Below are positions 6,017 through 13,534 of a DNA stretch of 16,340 nucleotides, one piece after another. Source of the stretch: Bordetella parapertussis (GTDB lineage Bacteria > Pseudomonadota > Gammaproteobacteria > Burkholderiales > SG8-41); the NCBI GenBank assembly GCA_945863085.1, contig CAMBCD010000021.1:1-16340 (forward strand), given 5' to 3'. Numbering within the stretch: the stretch's first letter is position 1; the number at the start of each line of letters is the position of its first letter. The position numbers and the translations under genes are program-made. The notes beneath the pieces were generated by a model, which had not been told where the DNA came from, did not search any database, and was given only the letters and a program-made list of their open reading frames with translations.

Positions 6017-7618
6017 TCAGCTTGCCGAGGGATAACGCCGGAAGCGGAAATCCGGGTCGCTGGCCACGGCATGCATCAGCTCAACCTCCCAGCTCAGGTA
6101 CTCGAGCATCGCCTTCTCGACATTGTCCTTGCGGTCGAGCGCGCGGTAACTCAGATCATCGGCGGCGCCGGTCATGCGCGCATCGCCGGTTTCCAGCGCA
6201 AATCCGGCCGCGCGCCAAGCGTCGCTGCCACCCGCCAGCACTTTGACCGGCGTCTTCACCAGTTGCGCGGCATCCGCTGCGGCCAGGCCGGCGAGCGACT
6301 GCCCGGTGGCGGTGAACACCAGCAAGGGCGACGCCGGAATTTTCTGCAACTGTTGCGCCAGCCGTGACCGCACCACATGCCAGGCACCCGGAATAGGCCC
6401 GTCGCGATAGCGCAGGCTGCTGTCGAGATCCGCCACCTGTACCGCAGCGGCTTCCAGCAGTGATTTCAATTCCGCGGCAGTGACTGTCGCTTCGCAACGC
6501 GCGGCACCTTCAAGCACCATCTCCGGCGCGGGCCCGCGCTCGGCGGACTCCGGCACATCACCATGCGCCAGCACATACACCTCGTCGTGCCCCATCTGCG
6601 CCAGCCAGGCCGCGGTCATCGTCGCGCGCACTCCGTCGTTGTCGGTGAGTACGATCACCGCAGGACGCACGGCCACGAAGGTATCCGTCGCCTGCACTAG
6701 TTGCCCGCCTGGCGCTGACACGGCTCCCGGCAGGTGGCCACGCTCAAATTCCTCGGGATTGCGCACGTCGAGCAGGTACAAGGTGCGTGCAGCATCAGCC
6801 CGCAGCGCCTGCAATCGCGCATGATCTATACGCCGGATGCCGTAACGGCTGGCCACCCGTTCTGCAGCCTGCTGCGCCCAGGCCAGCCCCTTGGGGGACG
6901 GCAGCGGCACCCTCTCCTCGCGCCCATGGTTCAACGTAAAACCCGCCAGCTTCCAGCCCTGGGTACCGTCCTTCAGCGCATAGACAGTATTCGGAAACCC
7001 GGCATTGATCAGCACCTGCGCGCCGATGATGCTGCGCGTACGGCCGCCGCAATTGACGATCACCGTGGTCTGCGGCGTGCGCACAAAATCCGGCATCCGG
7101 TACGGCAGTTCCGCGCTCGGACAGTCGAAGGCACCGGGAATGCTGTTGCGGTGAAATTCCGCCGGCGGACGGCTGTCGACGACGACAATGTCTTTACCCG
7201 TCCGCTGCCATTCCGCCAGTTCCGCCGCCGTCACCTCCGGTGGCTCATCCTCGTGCTGGATGTATTCGCCGAAGGCCTTGCTCGGTACATAGACCCCCGT
7301 ATACAAGCGGAATCCGGCGGCGGCCCAGACAGGTGTGCCGCCGTCGAGCACACTGACATGGGTATAACCGCCGGCGATCAGCTTCTCCGCCGCCTGTGCC
7401 GCCAACCCTTCGCCGCCGTCGCAGACCACGACCCGGGTTGCCAGCCGCGGCACCAGCGAACGTACTCGCAGTTCGAGTACGCTCAAGGGCACATTCGACA
7501 CCAGCAGCAGGTGGCCATCACGCGAATACACGCCCTCCTCGCGTACGTCGAGCACGGCAAGTTCGCCGCCGTCATCAAACATCTGGCGCAATTGCGCTAC
7601 GGAAACAGTTTTGGTCAT
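6017..7618 (-). CDS. Four-domain rhodanese-like sulfurtransferase
   Basis: 533-aa cytoplasmic-type protein (no signal peptide) with four tandem rhodanese modules at about residues 1-107, 125-230, 262-365 and 375-478. Each has the 'LDVR/VDSR/LDVR/ADLDS' strand and a C-terminal 'L.GG...W..AGF'-type ending (variant in module 3). Rhodaneses carry a persulfide on a loop cysteine. Module 1 has CDGGEG (Cys66) and module 2 has CGGRTRS (Cys190). In module 3 the loop reads TDNDGVRA (Asp326 at the Cys site) and in module 4 FTATGQS (Thr436), so half of the modules look catalytically dead. A roughly 50-residue tail rich in acidic and aromatic residues follows. The role is sulfane-sulfur transfer or detoxification (inference). 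It is probably the first gene of a leftward set with the HMGL homologue. Confidence 0.9.
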   Translation of the reverse strand: MTKTVSVAQLRQMFDDGGELAVLDVREEGVYSRDGHLLLVSNVPLSVLELRVRSLVPRLATRVVVCDGGEGLAAQAAEKLIAGGYTHVSVLDGGTPVWAAAGFRLYTGVYVPSKAFGEYIQHEDEPPEVTAAELAEWQRTGKDIVVVDSRPPAEFHRNSIPGAFDCPSAELPYRMPDFVRTPQTTVIVNCGGRTRSIIGAQVLINAGFPNTVYALKDGTQGWKLAGFTLNHGREERVPLPSPKGLAWAQQAAERVASRYGIRRIDHARLQALRADAARTLYLLDVRNPEEFERGHLPGAVSAPGGQLVQATDTFVAVRPAVIVLTDNDGVRATMTAAWLAQMGHDEVYVLAHGDVPESAERGPAPEMVLEGAARCEATVTAAELKSLLEAAAVQVADLDSSLRYRDGPIPGAWHVVRSRLAQQLQKIPASPLLVFTATGQSLAGLAAADAAQLVKTPVKVLAGGSDAWRAAGFALETGDARMTGAADDLSYRALDRKDNVEKAMLEYLSWEVELMHAVASDPDFRFRRYPSAS

Positions 7619-7668
7619 GATTGATTTCGGAGATATCCGGTGCCCGTCGGTCAGTACGCGGTTTTTTT

Positions 7669-7678
7669 GTTAATTAAC
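7669..7678. repeat. GTTAATTAAC palindrome in a divergent intergenic region
   Basis: A perfect 10-bp palindrome lies 50 bp upstream of the rhodanese gene and 110 bp upstream of the secreted-protein gene, next to a TTTTTTT run. It could be a regulator site, but nothing else in the sequence supports that. The rest of 7619-7788 is AT-rich leader DNA without another recognisable element. Confidence 0.3.
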
Positions 7679-7788
7679 GATTATTTACAGTCTGTGCATT
7701 TTAATGAATCTGTCGCCGATTGCAGACAAGTGGCACTCATAAAATTGACTTTCACCACCTGATTGGGCAACGCCGTACAATCCAACAT

Positions 7789-8640
7789 ATGAATACTTTT
7801 TCGGTCACGGGTCTCGCAATCCTGCTCGCGGCAACATGCAGCATGGCCCATGCGAATGCCCCGCTCAGCAGACAAGCGCTGCGCGCCGAGGAGCAATACG
7901 CACGCCTGCTCAAGGCCTGGCCCGGATCACGCTCCATCACGCTGGCCAGCAAGGGTCCCGCCAATCCGCGCAGCAACAAACCCCTGAGCGTCACCGGCGT
8001 CGCGCCGGGACAGGCGGGTTACGTCCATTATTTCCTGCTGCGCATGCCTGACGAATCGCTGGAAGTGCAGGTCGGCATTGAACTCGCCGACCAGCGCATT
8101 GCCTGGTCGTTTCCCGAACTCGGTGTCGTGGTGTCTCCGTTCATCGACGGTGGCACCATGCAGGCCGGCGACAACAGTTACGAAGTCTGGCATCTCTACG
8201 CCATCCGCCCCCACAGCGATGCCGCAGCCCTGGCCCGGCTGCAAAAGGAACTGCCCGCGCGGATTGAACGCTGGGTGAAGGCCGGCATTCCGTATTGCCT
8301 TGATGATGCGCCGAAGGCCAACTGCATGAGCTGCCTCGGCCTGGTGCTGCGTGCGCTGTATCCGGGCCGCGCCGATGACTACCCGGTGTTGCCGCGGAAT
8401 TTCTGGCGCGCCGGCATGGGTTCGCGTTACACACCCGACGACCTGCTGCTTTACCTGACTGGCATGCTTGAACTGCCGGATCGCAACGCCCGCCTGCAGC
8501 GCATCAACCAGCTGGGACTGCCGCCGGACCTGCGTCTCGACCTCGAAGATCTGGTGTACACGATGGGGACGGATGCAGCACCCCGCGAAGCATTGCAGAA
8601 ACGCAAGGCGGTCCCGCACAAATCTCAACGCAAACTATAG
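7789..8640 (+). CDS. Secreted protein of unknown function with a CxxC motif
   Basis: 283-aa protein I do not recognise. It starts with a clear Sec signal peptide ('MNTFSVTGLAILLAATCSMA' then HA), with predicted cleavage after Ala22. The mature part is probably periplasmic. It has a beta-rich middle ('GYVHYFLLRMPDESLEVQVG' and 'YEVWHLYAIRPHSD') and a cysteine cluster Cys170, Cys179, Cys182 ('YCLDDAPKANCMSCLGLVL'). A proline/arginine-rich C-terminal half and a very basic tail ('KRKAVPHKSQRKL') follow. The CxxC could bind a metal or form a disulfide. The start at 7789 was chosen because the signal peptide begins there. There is no Shine-Dalgarno sequence, but TACAAT (7776-7781) sits 7 nt before the ATG, which would suit a near-leaderless transcript. 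It is convergent with the MmgE/PrpD gene, with 7 bp between stops. Confidence 0.75.
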   Translation: MNTFSVTGLAILLAATCSMAHANAPLSRQALRAEEQYARLLKAWPGSRSITLASKGPANPRSNKPLSVTGVAPGQAGYVHYFLLRMPDESLEVQVGIELADQRIAWSFPELGVVVSPFIDGGTMQAGDNSYEVWHLYAIRPHSDAAALARLQKELPARIERWVKAGIPYCLDDAPKANCMSCLGLVLRALYPGRADDYPVLPRNFWRAGMGSRYTPDDLLLYLTGMLELPDRNARLQRINQLGLPPDLRLDLEDLVYTMGTDAAPREALQKRKAVPHKSQRKL

Positions 8641-8647
8641 CGGCCCG

Positions 8648-9991
8648 TTATTCCAGCAACAGGCTCAATTCGCGTACGCCGTCCGCCGGCAAGGTCTCCA
8701 GCGACTCCAGCAATTCCGTAACCCGAGCCACACGCCCGGCGTCGAGCCTTGTCGCCAGGCAGTCGCGCACTTTCTCGCGGTGCTGCACGATGTCCAGCGG
8801 CGCCCCCCAGAACCCCGGCGGGCGTTTACAGGTCGCTCGATGCACGGTGCCATCATGCAGGGTCACCTCCACCGACACCTGCATCTGGTTAAAAGCGGTC
8901 GGCAGCGACGGATCGACTGTGACCTTCATCCGCCGCAGCATCGATTTCATGTCACCGCGGAAGCGGCGCTGGTCATGGAACGATGATATGCCCACCTTGC
9001 CGTCAAGCAATGTGCAGGCGGCGGTGTACTGGAAGCTGAACTTGCCTTCCAGTCCCGATACCGGGGCCGGCCGCTCAACGTCCGGCATCGACGGCGTCAC
9101 GATATTCACCGCATTGATCAGCGCAGGATCGGCAATCGACTTGCGCGCCTCCAGCGCGGCGCTGATGGCGAAATGAGTCGGATATTTCGACGGATAAAAC
9201 TTGATCGCCATGCCCGGATCGCTGAAACGGAAGGGTTTGCCGTAACCGAGCAGCATGTCGCGATCGATACCCTTCGGGAAAAATGCGGCGACAAATCCTT
9301 CAGGGTGGGCGAGGACGTCGGTGTTCGCGGTAAGGCCGCGTTTTGCCAGCATCGCAGCCTCCATTCCCCCCGCCGCGGCGTTGCCGCAATGCGTACACTT
9401 CACGCCGTGGCCGATGTTTGAGCGCAAGGCGCCGCTGCGTGATGCGGCGATGGCCAGCGCGTGATTCAGCTGTTCTTCATCAAGTCCGAGCAGATGGGCC
9501 GCCACCACCGCCGCACCGAAGGGCCCGACCACACCCGGCGCATGGAACTTCGAACTTTCGCGCCGGTGATCCACCGCCGCCAGCAGCCGGCCCTGCATCT
9601 CGAATCCTTTGGCACAGGCGGTCAGCAGTTCACGCCCGTTAAGCCCGTCGCGCAGCGCCAGCGCAAACGCCACCGGCACGGTCGGCGACACGGCATGGGT
9701 GGACGGACTCGACATCGGCTCGAAGTCGAGCACATGCATCGAAACCGCGTTGGCATAAGCCGCGGCAACCGGTGCCGTGCGAAAACCGAAACCCCAGACC
9801 GGACACAGTTCGCGACCGCCCTGTTCTTTCACATGCTCCGCAAACATCTGCGGCGCTTTTTCCAGGCTGCCCGCCACCGCAACGGCAATGCCGTCAGCGA
9901 TCAGGCGTTTGGCGGTAAAAACATCCGCCGCGCCCAGCGATTCAAAAGTGGTGTTCCGGATAATGCCGGCGAGTTGTGCCGTCAGACTCAT
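8648..9991 (-). CDS. MmgE/PrpD family protein
   Basis: 447-aa member of the MmgE/PrpD superfamily, which includes 2-methylcitrate dehydratase and cis-aconitate decarboxylase and acts on small tricarboxylates without an iron-sulfur cluster. Recognisable stretches are 'AYANAVSMHVLDFEPMSSPS' followed by THAVSPTVPVAFA, 'FHAPGVVGPFGAAVVAAHLL', 'ALAIAASRSGALRSNIGHGV' then KCTHCGNAAAGGMEAAMLA, and 'AIKFYPSKYPTHFAISAALE'. The length is normal (about 450 aa). AGGA lies 7 nt before the ATG at 9991. It sits 57 bp downstream of dinB on the same strand, so read-through from dinB is possible. The exact substrate is not deducible; no prpB/prpC genes are nearby, so methylcitrate-cycle membership is not supported. 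Confidence 0.92.
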   Translation of the reverse strand: MSLTAQLAGIIRNTTFESLGAADVFTAKRLIADGIAVAVAGSLEKAPQMFAEHVKEQGGRELCPVWGFGFRTAPVAAAYANAVSMHVLDFEPMSSPSTHAVSPTVPVAFALALRDGLNGRELLTACAKGFEMQGRLLAAVDHRRESSKFHAPGVVGPFGAAVVAAHLLGLDEEQLNHALAIAASRSGALRSNIGHGVKCTHCGNAAAGGMEAAMLAKRGLTANTDVLAHPEGFVAAFFPKGIDRDMLLGYGKPFRFSDPGMAIKFYPSKYPTHFAISAALEARKSIADPALINAVNIVTPSMPDVERPAPVSGLEGKFSFQYTAACTLLDGKVGISSFHDQRRFRGDMKSMLRRMKVTVDPSLPTAFNQMQVSVEVTLHDGTVHRATCKRPPGFWGAPLDIVQHREKVRDCLATRLDAGRVARVTELLESLETLPADGVRELSLLLE

Positions 9992-10048
9992 GTTCGTCCT
10001 GCGGATGAATGGATGGATGCGCGCGATTATGGCGCTTTTAACGTGAAA

Positions 10049-11236
10049 TCAGTCGAACAGTGACAGGTCGTGGACTTCGATTGCAGTTCCCGGTTTCGAC
10101 AGCGCACCCACCCGCACGCCGAGCAGGCGGATGCGCCGGTCCAGCGGCACCCGCTTCAGGCATTCACCTGCGGCACAGCGTATGGTTTTTGCATCCCGCG
10201 TCGGCGCTTCAATGGTCAAGTCCCGCGTTACGGTTTTGAAATTGTCGTAACGGATTTTCAGTCCGATGGTTTTGCCGAGATAACCCTTGCGCTCCAGATC
10301 ACCGGCAACACGCACGCAGAGGTCGGTAAATATTTTCGTCAACTTCGCCTTGTCGCGGACTGCGTGCAGGTCATTCTCGAAAGTGGTTTCGCGGCTGATC
10401 GATTTCGGTTCGCTGTAGGTCACTACCGGTCGCTCGTCGCGGCCATGCGCGGCGGCATGCATCCATGCACCATAACTCGGGCCGAAATGTTCCACCAGCA
10501 GCGCGGGATCGGCCTCTGCCAGTTCGCCGATGGTGCGTATGCCCATCTGCTCCAGATTGATATTGGCTTTGGGCCCGATACCGTTGATTTTGCGTACCGC
10601 CAGCGGCCACACCAGGCTGCGGATATCGTCGGGACGGATCACGCTGACGCCGGCAGGTTTGTTCAGCTCCGAAGCGATTTTCGACAACAGTTTGTTCGGC
10701 GTGATGCCGATGGAACAGGACAAGAGGGTTGCCTCACGTACTGCGCGCTGGATGTCGGTGGCAATCGCCCGCGCACGCGCCCACGGATCAGGCGCACCTT
10801 CAGCAGCGCTGCTCGCCACCAGTTCGGTGATGTCGATATAAATTTCGTCGATGCCGCGATCCTCGACCTGTGGCGCCATGGCGCGCACCGTATCCTTGAA
10901 CAGCCGCGAATAATGCCGGTAGGCGTCGAAATCCGCCGGCAGCAGCACCGCGTCCGGCGCCAGTTTTGCCGCTTTCATCAAACCCATCGCTGAAAACACG
11001 CCCAGCGCCCGTGCCTCGTACGTCGAGGTCGTCACCACACCGCGACCGGTGTAAGCGCGCAGCGTGGCGAATGCCACATCCGCCGGATCGTCCTGTGCGA
11101 CACGGCGCCTTCCGCCAACCACCACCGGTTGCCCGCGCAGCTGGGGATAACGCAGCAGCTCGACCGAAGCGTAAAAAGCATCCATGTCGAGGTGGGCGAT
11201 ATATCGCGGCGAATGTGTTTGGGTGGCGGATTCCAT
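10049..11236 (-). CDS. dinB: DNA polymerase IV (Y-family, DinB)
   Basis: 395-aa Y-family translesion polymerase. Catalytic motifs are HLDMDAFYASVE (15-26; Asp17) and 'RGIDEIYIDIT' (127-137; Asp130, Glu131). The 'STYEARALGV' substrate-binding segment, 'CSIGITPNKLLSKIASELNK' and a helix-hairpin-helix thumb ('INGIGPKANINLEQMGIRTI') are present. The protein ends in HDLSLFD, a plausible beta-clamp-binding motif. Compared with E. coli DinB there is an insert of about 20 residues between 'VVVGG' and 'GVVTTSTYEAR', which from memory is usual in betaproteobacterial DinB. The start at 11236 was preferred over 11308 because the family begins just before 'RYIAHLDMD'. No convincing LexA box was found in the 95-bp gap to the divergent gene at 11332. 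Confidence 0.95.
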   Translation of the reverse strand: MESATQTHSPRYIAHLDMDAFYASVELLRYPQLRGQPVVVGGRRRVAQDDPADVAFATLRAYTGRGVVTTSTYEARALGVFSAMGLMKAAKLAPDAVLLPADFDAYRHYSRLFKDTVRAMAPQVEDRGIDEIYIDITELVASSAAEGAPDPWARARAIATDIQRAVREATLLSCSIGITPNKLLSKIASELNKPAGVSVIRPDDIRSLVWPLAVRKINGIGPKANINLEQMGIRTIGELAEADPALLVEHFGPSYGAWMHAAAHGRDERPVVTYSEPKSISRETTFENDLHAVRDKAKLTKIFTDLCVRVAGDLERKGYLGKTIGLKIRYDNFKTVTRDLTIEAPTRDAKTIRCAAGECLKRVPLDRRIRLLGVRVGALSKPGTAIEVHDLSLFD

Positions 11237-11331
11237 ATTGCAGCCGGAATGATACTGACCGCGGATGACAAGCGCACACCGTTCAGTGTCTAATCCTGCG
11301 TTCCGCAACCCGTTATCGACAGGATCACATC

Positions 11332-12078
11332 ATGACCGAAGTCACCGCTGCGCTCCGCTCCGAATTCGCACCGACCGGCAAACTGCGTGTCGGCCTGAAC
11401 ATGAGCAATTTCCTGCTCACCCGCACCGATGCCGCCACCGGACAGCCACGCGGCGTGGCGCATGACCTCGCCCAGGAACTCGGCCGCCGCCTCGGCCTCG
11501 CCGTCGAACTCTGCCCCTATCCGAATCCCGGCGCGCTGGCCGATGCCGCCAACAAGGGTGTGTGGGATGTCGGCTTCCTCGGCGCCGAACCGCTGCGGGC
11601 CAACGAAATCGATTTCACTCCGGCCTATGTTGAAATCGATTCCACCTACCTGGTGCCGTCCGGCTCTGCCCTGAAAGAGATCGGCGAAGTCGACCGCAAG
11701 GGCATCCGCATCATCGTGCCGGAAAAAGCGGCTTACGAACTCTACCTCTCGCGCACGATCAAGAGCGCGGAACTCGTCAAGGACAAGGGCGGGGACCTGT
11801 GCTTCGAGCGCTTTGTCGACGAGAAATTCGATGCGCTGGCCGGACTGCGCCCGCGCCTGATCACCGACCAGGCCAAACTGCCGGGCTCGCGCATCCTCGA
11901 GGGTTCATTCACCGCCGTGCAGCAGGCGGCCGGTGTGCCCAGGGGCCGTACTGCCGCGGCGAAATACCTCAGCGCCTTCATCGAAGACGTCAAAGCCTCG
12001 GGGCTGGTGGCGAAAGCGATCAAGGACAACAACGTTGTCGGTTTGACCATCGCCAAAAAAGCAGCGGGCAAGGCGTAA
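11332..12078 (+). CDS. Family-3 solute-binding-like protein without signal peptide
   Basis: 248-aa protein with the periplasmic amino-acid-binding fold (SBP family 3). The order 'GKLRVGLNMSNFLL' (16-29), 'GQPRGVAHDLAQELGRRLGL' (37-56), 'KGVWDVGFLGAEPLRANEID' (75-94), 'FTPAYVEIDSTYLVPSGS' (95-112) and 'ASGLVAKAIKDNN' (222-234) is classic. Unlike typical binding proteins there is no N-terminal signal peptide. The protein starts with a soluble 'MTEVTAALRSEFAPTGKL', and AGGA at 11321-11324 fits the ATG at 11332, so a missed upstream signal is unlikely. No permease or ATPase gene is adjacent. It may be a cytoplasmic sensor or an enzyme-like offshoot (cyclohexadienyl-dehydratase-like proteins share the fold), or it may be exported another way. 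It converges on the Bug gene. Confidence 0.82.
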   Translation: MTEVTAALRSEFAPTGKLRVGLNMSNFLLTRTDAATGQPRGVAHDLAQELGRRLGLAVELCPYPNPGALADAANKGVWDVGFLGAEPLRANEIDFTPAYVEIDSTYLVPSGSALKEIGEVDRKGIRIIVPEKAAYELYLSRTIKSAELVKDKGGDLCFERFVDEKFDALAGLRPRLITDQAKLPGSRILEGSFTAVQQAAGVPRGRTAAAKYLSAFIEDVKASGLVAKAIKDNNVVGLTIAKKAAGKA

Positions 12079-12096
12079 CCCACCGGAACAGCGTTT

Positions 12097-13044
12097 TTAT
12101 TCGCGGATACCGGAATCGCGGATCAGTGCGCCCCACTTTGCCATCTCGGATTTGATCGTCGCGGCAAATTCTTCAGGTGTCGTTGCCATCGCATCGGTGC
12201 CGGCGGCGACGAGTTTCTCCTTGATGTCGGCGCGCATCATCACGCGGGTGATTTCCTGGTTGAGCTGGCGGATGACAGGGTCGGGCGTTTTCGCCGGCGC
12301 AAACATGCCGTTCAGTGACACCGACTCGTAACCGGGCAATACATCCGAGAGCAGCGGCAACCCGGGCGCCAGTGCGGTCGGCTGCAGGCTGGTCACCGCC
12401 AGCGCGCGCAGCTTGCCGGCCTTGATGTGCGGCGTCACCGAACCCGCCGTGGGAAACATCAGTTCCACCTCGCCGCTGAGGATGCCGATCAGTGATCCCC
12501 CCGTACCCTTGTAAGCGACGCGCACGATATTCAGTTTACCCATCGCCTTGAACAACTCGGCGGCCAGATGCGGTGCCGCGCCCAGGGAACCGGCCGCGTA
12601 ATTGAGCTGGCCGGGCCGCGCCCGTGCAAAGGCAATCAGCTCACGCACCGACTTCACCGGCAGGGAAGGATGGGCAACCACGATGTTCGGTGAACTCGCC
12701 ACCAGCGTCAGCGGCACAAAATCCTTCACCGGATCGTAGGGCGTGCTGCTGCGGATGAACGGCGACAGCCACACCGCACTGCCGTAGAGCAGCAGCGTGT
12801 AACCATCGGCCGGCGCGCGCGCCACGACTTCAGCGGCGATGGTGCCGCGGTTGTCGACGATCACCGTCTGGCCGAGTACAGGCCGCAGTTCCTGCGCAAT
12901 CAGCCGCGCAACGATATCGTTGGCGCTGCCCGGCGCCACGGTAACGATGCGCACCGGTTTTGCCGGATAGTTTTGCGCCGATGCCGCCCACGGCACACAT
13001 GCGCCCAACAGCAACATGCCCACCAACCGTCGCAACTGTTGCAT
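12097..13044 (-). CDS. Bug/TctC family tripartite tricarboxylate transporter substrate-binding protein
   Basis: 315-aa periplasmic solute receptor of the Bug family, greatly expanded in Burkholderiales and usually binding carboxylates. It has a signal peptide (MQQLRRLVGMLLLGACVPWA then ASA, cleavage before QNYPAKPVR), 'VRIVTVAPGSANDIVARLIA' (family 'G...D..AR' segment), 'VDNRG', 'ADGYTLL', 'YDPVKDFVPLTLVASSPNIV', 'LNYAAGSLGAAPHLAAELFK' and 'GPLRALAVTS'-type KLRALAVTS. The start at 13044 follows GGAGGAGAAACA. An alternative ATG at 13068 would place extra residues before the signal. No tctA/tctB membrane genes are nearby, as is typical for orphan Bug genes. The 13045-13130 leader is markedly AT-rich. 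The ligand is unknown. Confidence 0.93.
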   Translation of the reverse strand: MQQLRRLVGMLLLGACVPWAASAQNYPAKPVRIVTVAPGSANDIVARLIAQELRPVLGQTVIVDNRGTIAAEVVARAPADGYTLLLYGSAVWLSPFIRSSTPYDPVKDFVPLTLVASSPNIVVAHPSLPVKSVRELIAFARARPGQLNYAAGSLGAAPHLAAELFKAMGKLNIVRVAYKGTGGSLIGILSGEVELMFPTAGSVTPHIKAGKLRALAVTSLQPTALAPGLPLLSDVLPGYESVSLNGMFAPAKTPDPVIRQLNQEITRVMMRADIKEKLVAAGTDAMATTPEEFAATIKSEMAKWGALIRDSGIRE

Positions 13045-13220
13045 TGTTTCTCCTCCGGCAAAAATCACACCGTCGCTGAAATAACGTAACTATTTGTTTT
13101 TATTAATATTTTATATAGGGCGCCAATATATCATCATGCCGGGAACCCCCGGGCGGCTCAAGCCCGGCATCGCGCTGCCGTTACTGATATCAGCTCCGGC
13201 AACTCCGGATCGGGCCAGTC

Positions 13221-13379
13221 TCACGAACCAAGGCCCAGATGCTCCGGCTGCTGCCACTGATGTCTGCTGTTGTGCGCGCCCCCCTGCGGGTGTACCTGAT
13301 GCTGACGAGCGGCGGCCACCCTCCACCCAACGTTCGGGGGGTTGTCCCGACCAGAGTTCCGGAGCGATCCCAAACGCAC
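13221..13379 (-). pseudogene. Short frame resembling the C-terminal motif of FGE-sulfatase/DGR-target proteins
   Basis: A 52-codon frame opening with GTG (13377-13379), 7 nt after AGGAGG on the minus strand. Its start reads RLGSLRNSGRDN then PPNVGWRVA. This parallels the 'RGGSW.N..RN.R.A.R......RN...GFRVA' end of formylglycine-generating-enzyme-like proteins, the fold often used as the variable target of diversity-generating retroelements. The middle of the motif is missing, and the following residues (ARQHQVHPQGGAHNSRHQWQ) look non-homologous. There is no in-frame enzyme upstream: a stop lies at 13476-13478. No reverse transcriptase is present in the window. It is best read as a decayed fragment or chance match, low confidence. 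Confidence 0.25.
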
Positions 13380-13383
13380 GATA

Positions 13384-13529
13384 CAACCTCCTGTCCCGCG
13401 GCATTCGCCGCATAACCCGGAATCAGGCGGAAAACTCCCCGCTGCTCTGCTCAAGAAAACTGGCGATATCCGCCGTTAAATACAGCAGAAGCAGCGCGGC
13501 ATGGGCCCGCTGGATTCGACAGGAGGTTG
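13384..13529. repeat. Nested inverted repeat enclosing a ribosome-binding site
   Basis: The outer arms CAACCTCCTGTC (13384-13395) and GACAGGAGGTTG (13518-13529) are perfect over 12 bp. Inside, GCTGCTCTGCT (13441-13451) pairs with AGCAGAAGCAGC (13484-13495) with one bulge, topped by GGCG-atatc-CGCC (13462-13474). In a + strand transcript the outer stem would hide the AGGAGG of the ORF at 13535. In a minus-strand transcript it would hide the AGGAGG before the GTG at 13379. Confidence 0.65.
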
Positions 13530-13534
13530 CCATC

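Larger units (their letters stand above)
13069..13534. other. Structured gene-poor region with several inverted repeats
   Basis: About 465 bp without a convincing large gene. It contains an AT-rich leader (13078-13130), ATGCCGGG...CCCGGCAT (13136-13143/13163-13170) and the 10-bp palindrome CTGATATCAG (13184-13193). An imperfect repeat of about 36 bp pairs 13193-13230 with 13331-13365 (GCTCCGG, AACTC, TCGGG and CGAAC blocks shared). A nested stem at 13384-13529 completes the set. The through-frame from 13094 on the + strand is low-complexity and has no family features before 13535. Possible readings are a structured RNA or leader, a remnant of a mobile or retroelement cassette, or a dispersed repeat. 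Confidence 0.5.

Noticed and set aside
7745..7781. TTGACT with TACAAT as a sigma70 promoter of the secreted-protein gene
   Set aside because: The 25-nt spacer is far too long for a standard promoter; only the TACAAT box alone was mentioned as a weak hint.
8641..8647. Shared terminator between the convergent genes ending at 8640 and 8648
   Set aside because: The 7-bp gap and the flanking bases show no stem followed by a T-run.
11237..11331. LexA (SOS) box upstream of dinB
   Set aside because: The best candidate, CTGACCGCGGATGACA, does not fit CTG-N10-CAG, so it was not called.
13193..13365. Integron attC site
   Set aside because: The inverted arms lack the RYYYAAC/GTTRRRY outer core sites, and no cassette or integrase is present.
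13094..13534. N-terminal extension of the 58-aa ORF to a 205-aa protein
   Set aside because: The extension is low-complexity, crosses several inverted repeats and lacks any recognisable domain, whereas the ATG at 13535 has an ideal AGGAGG.
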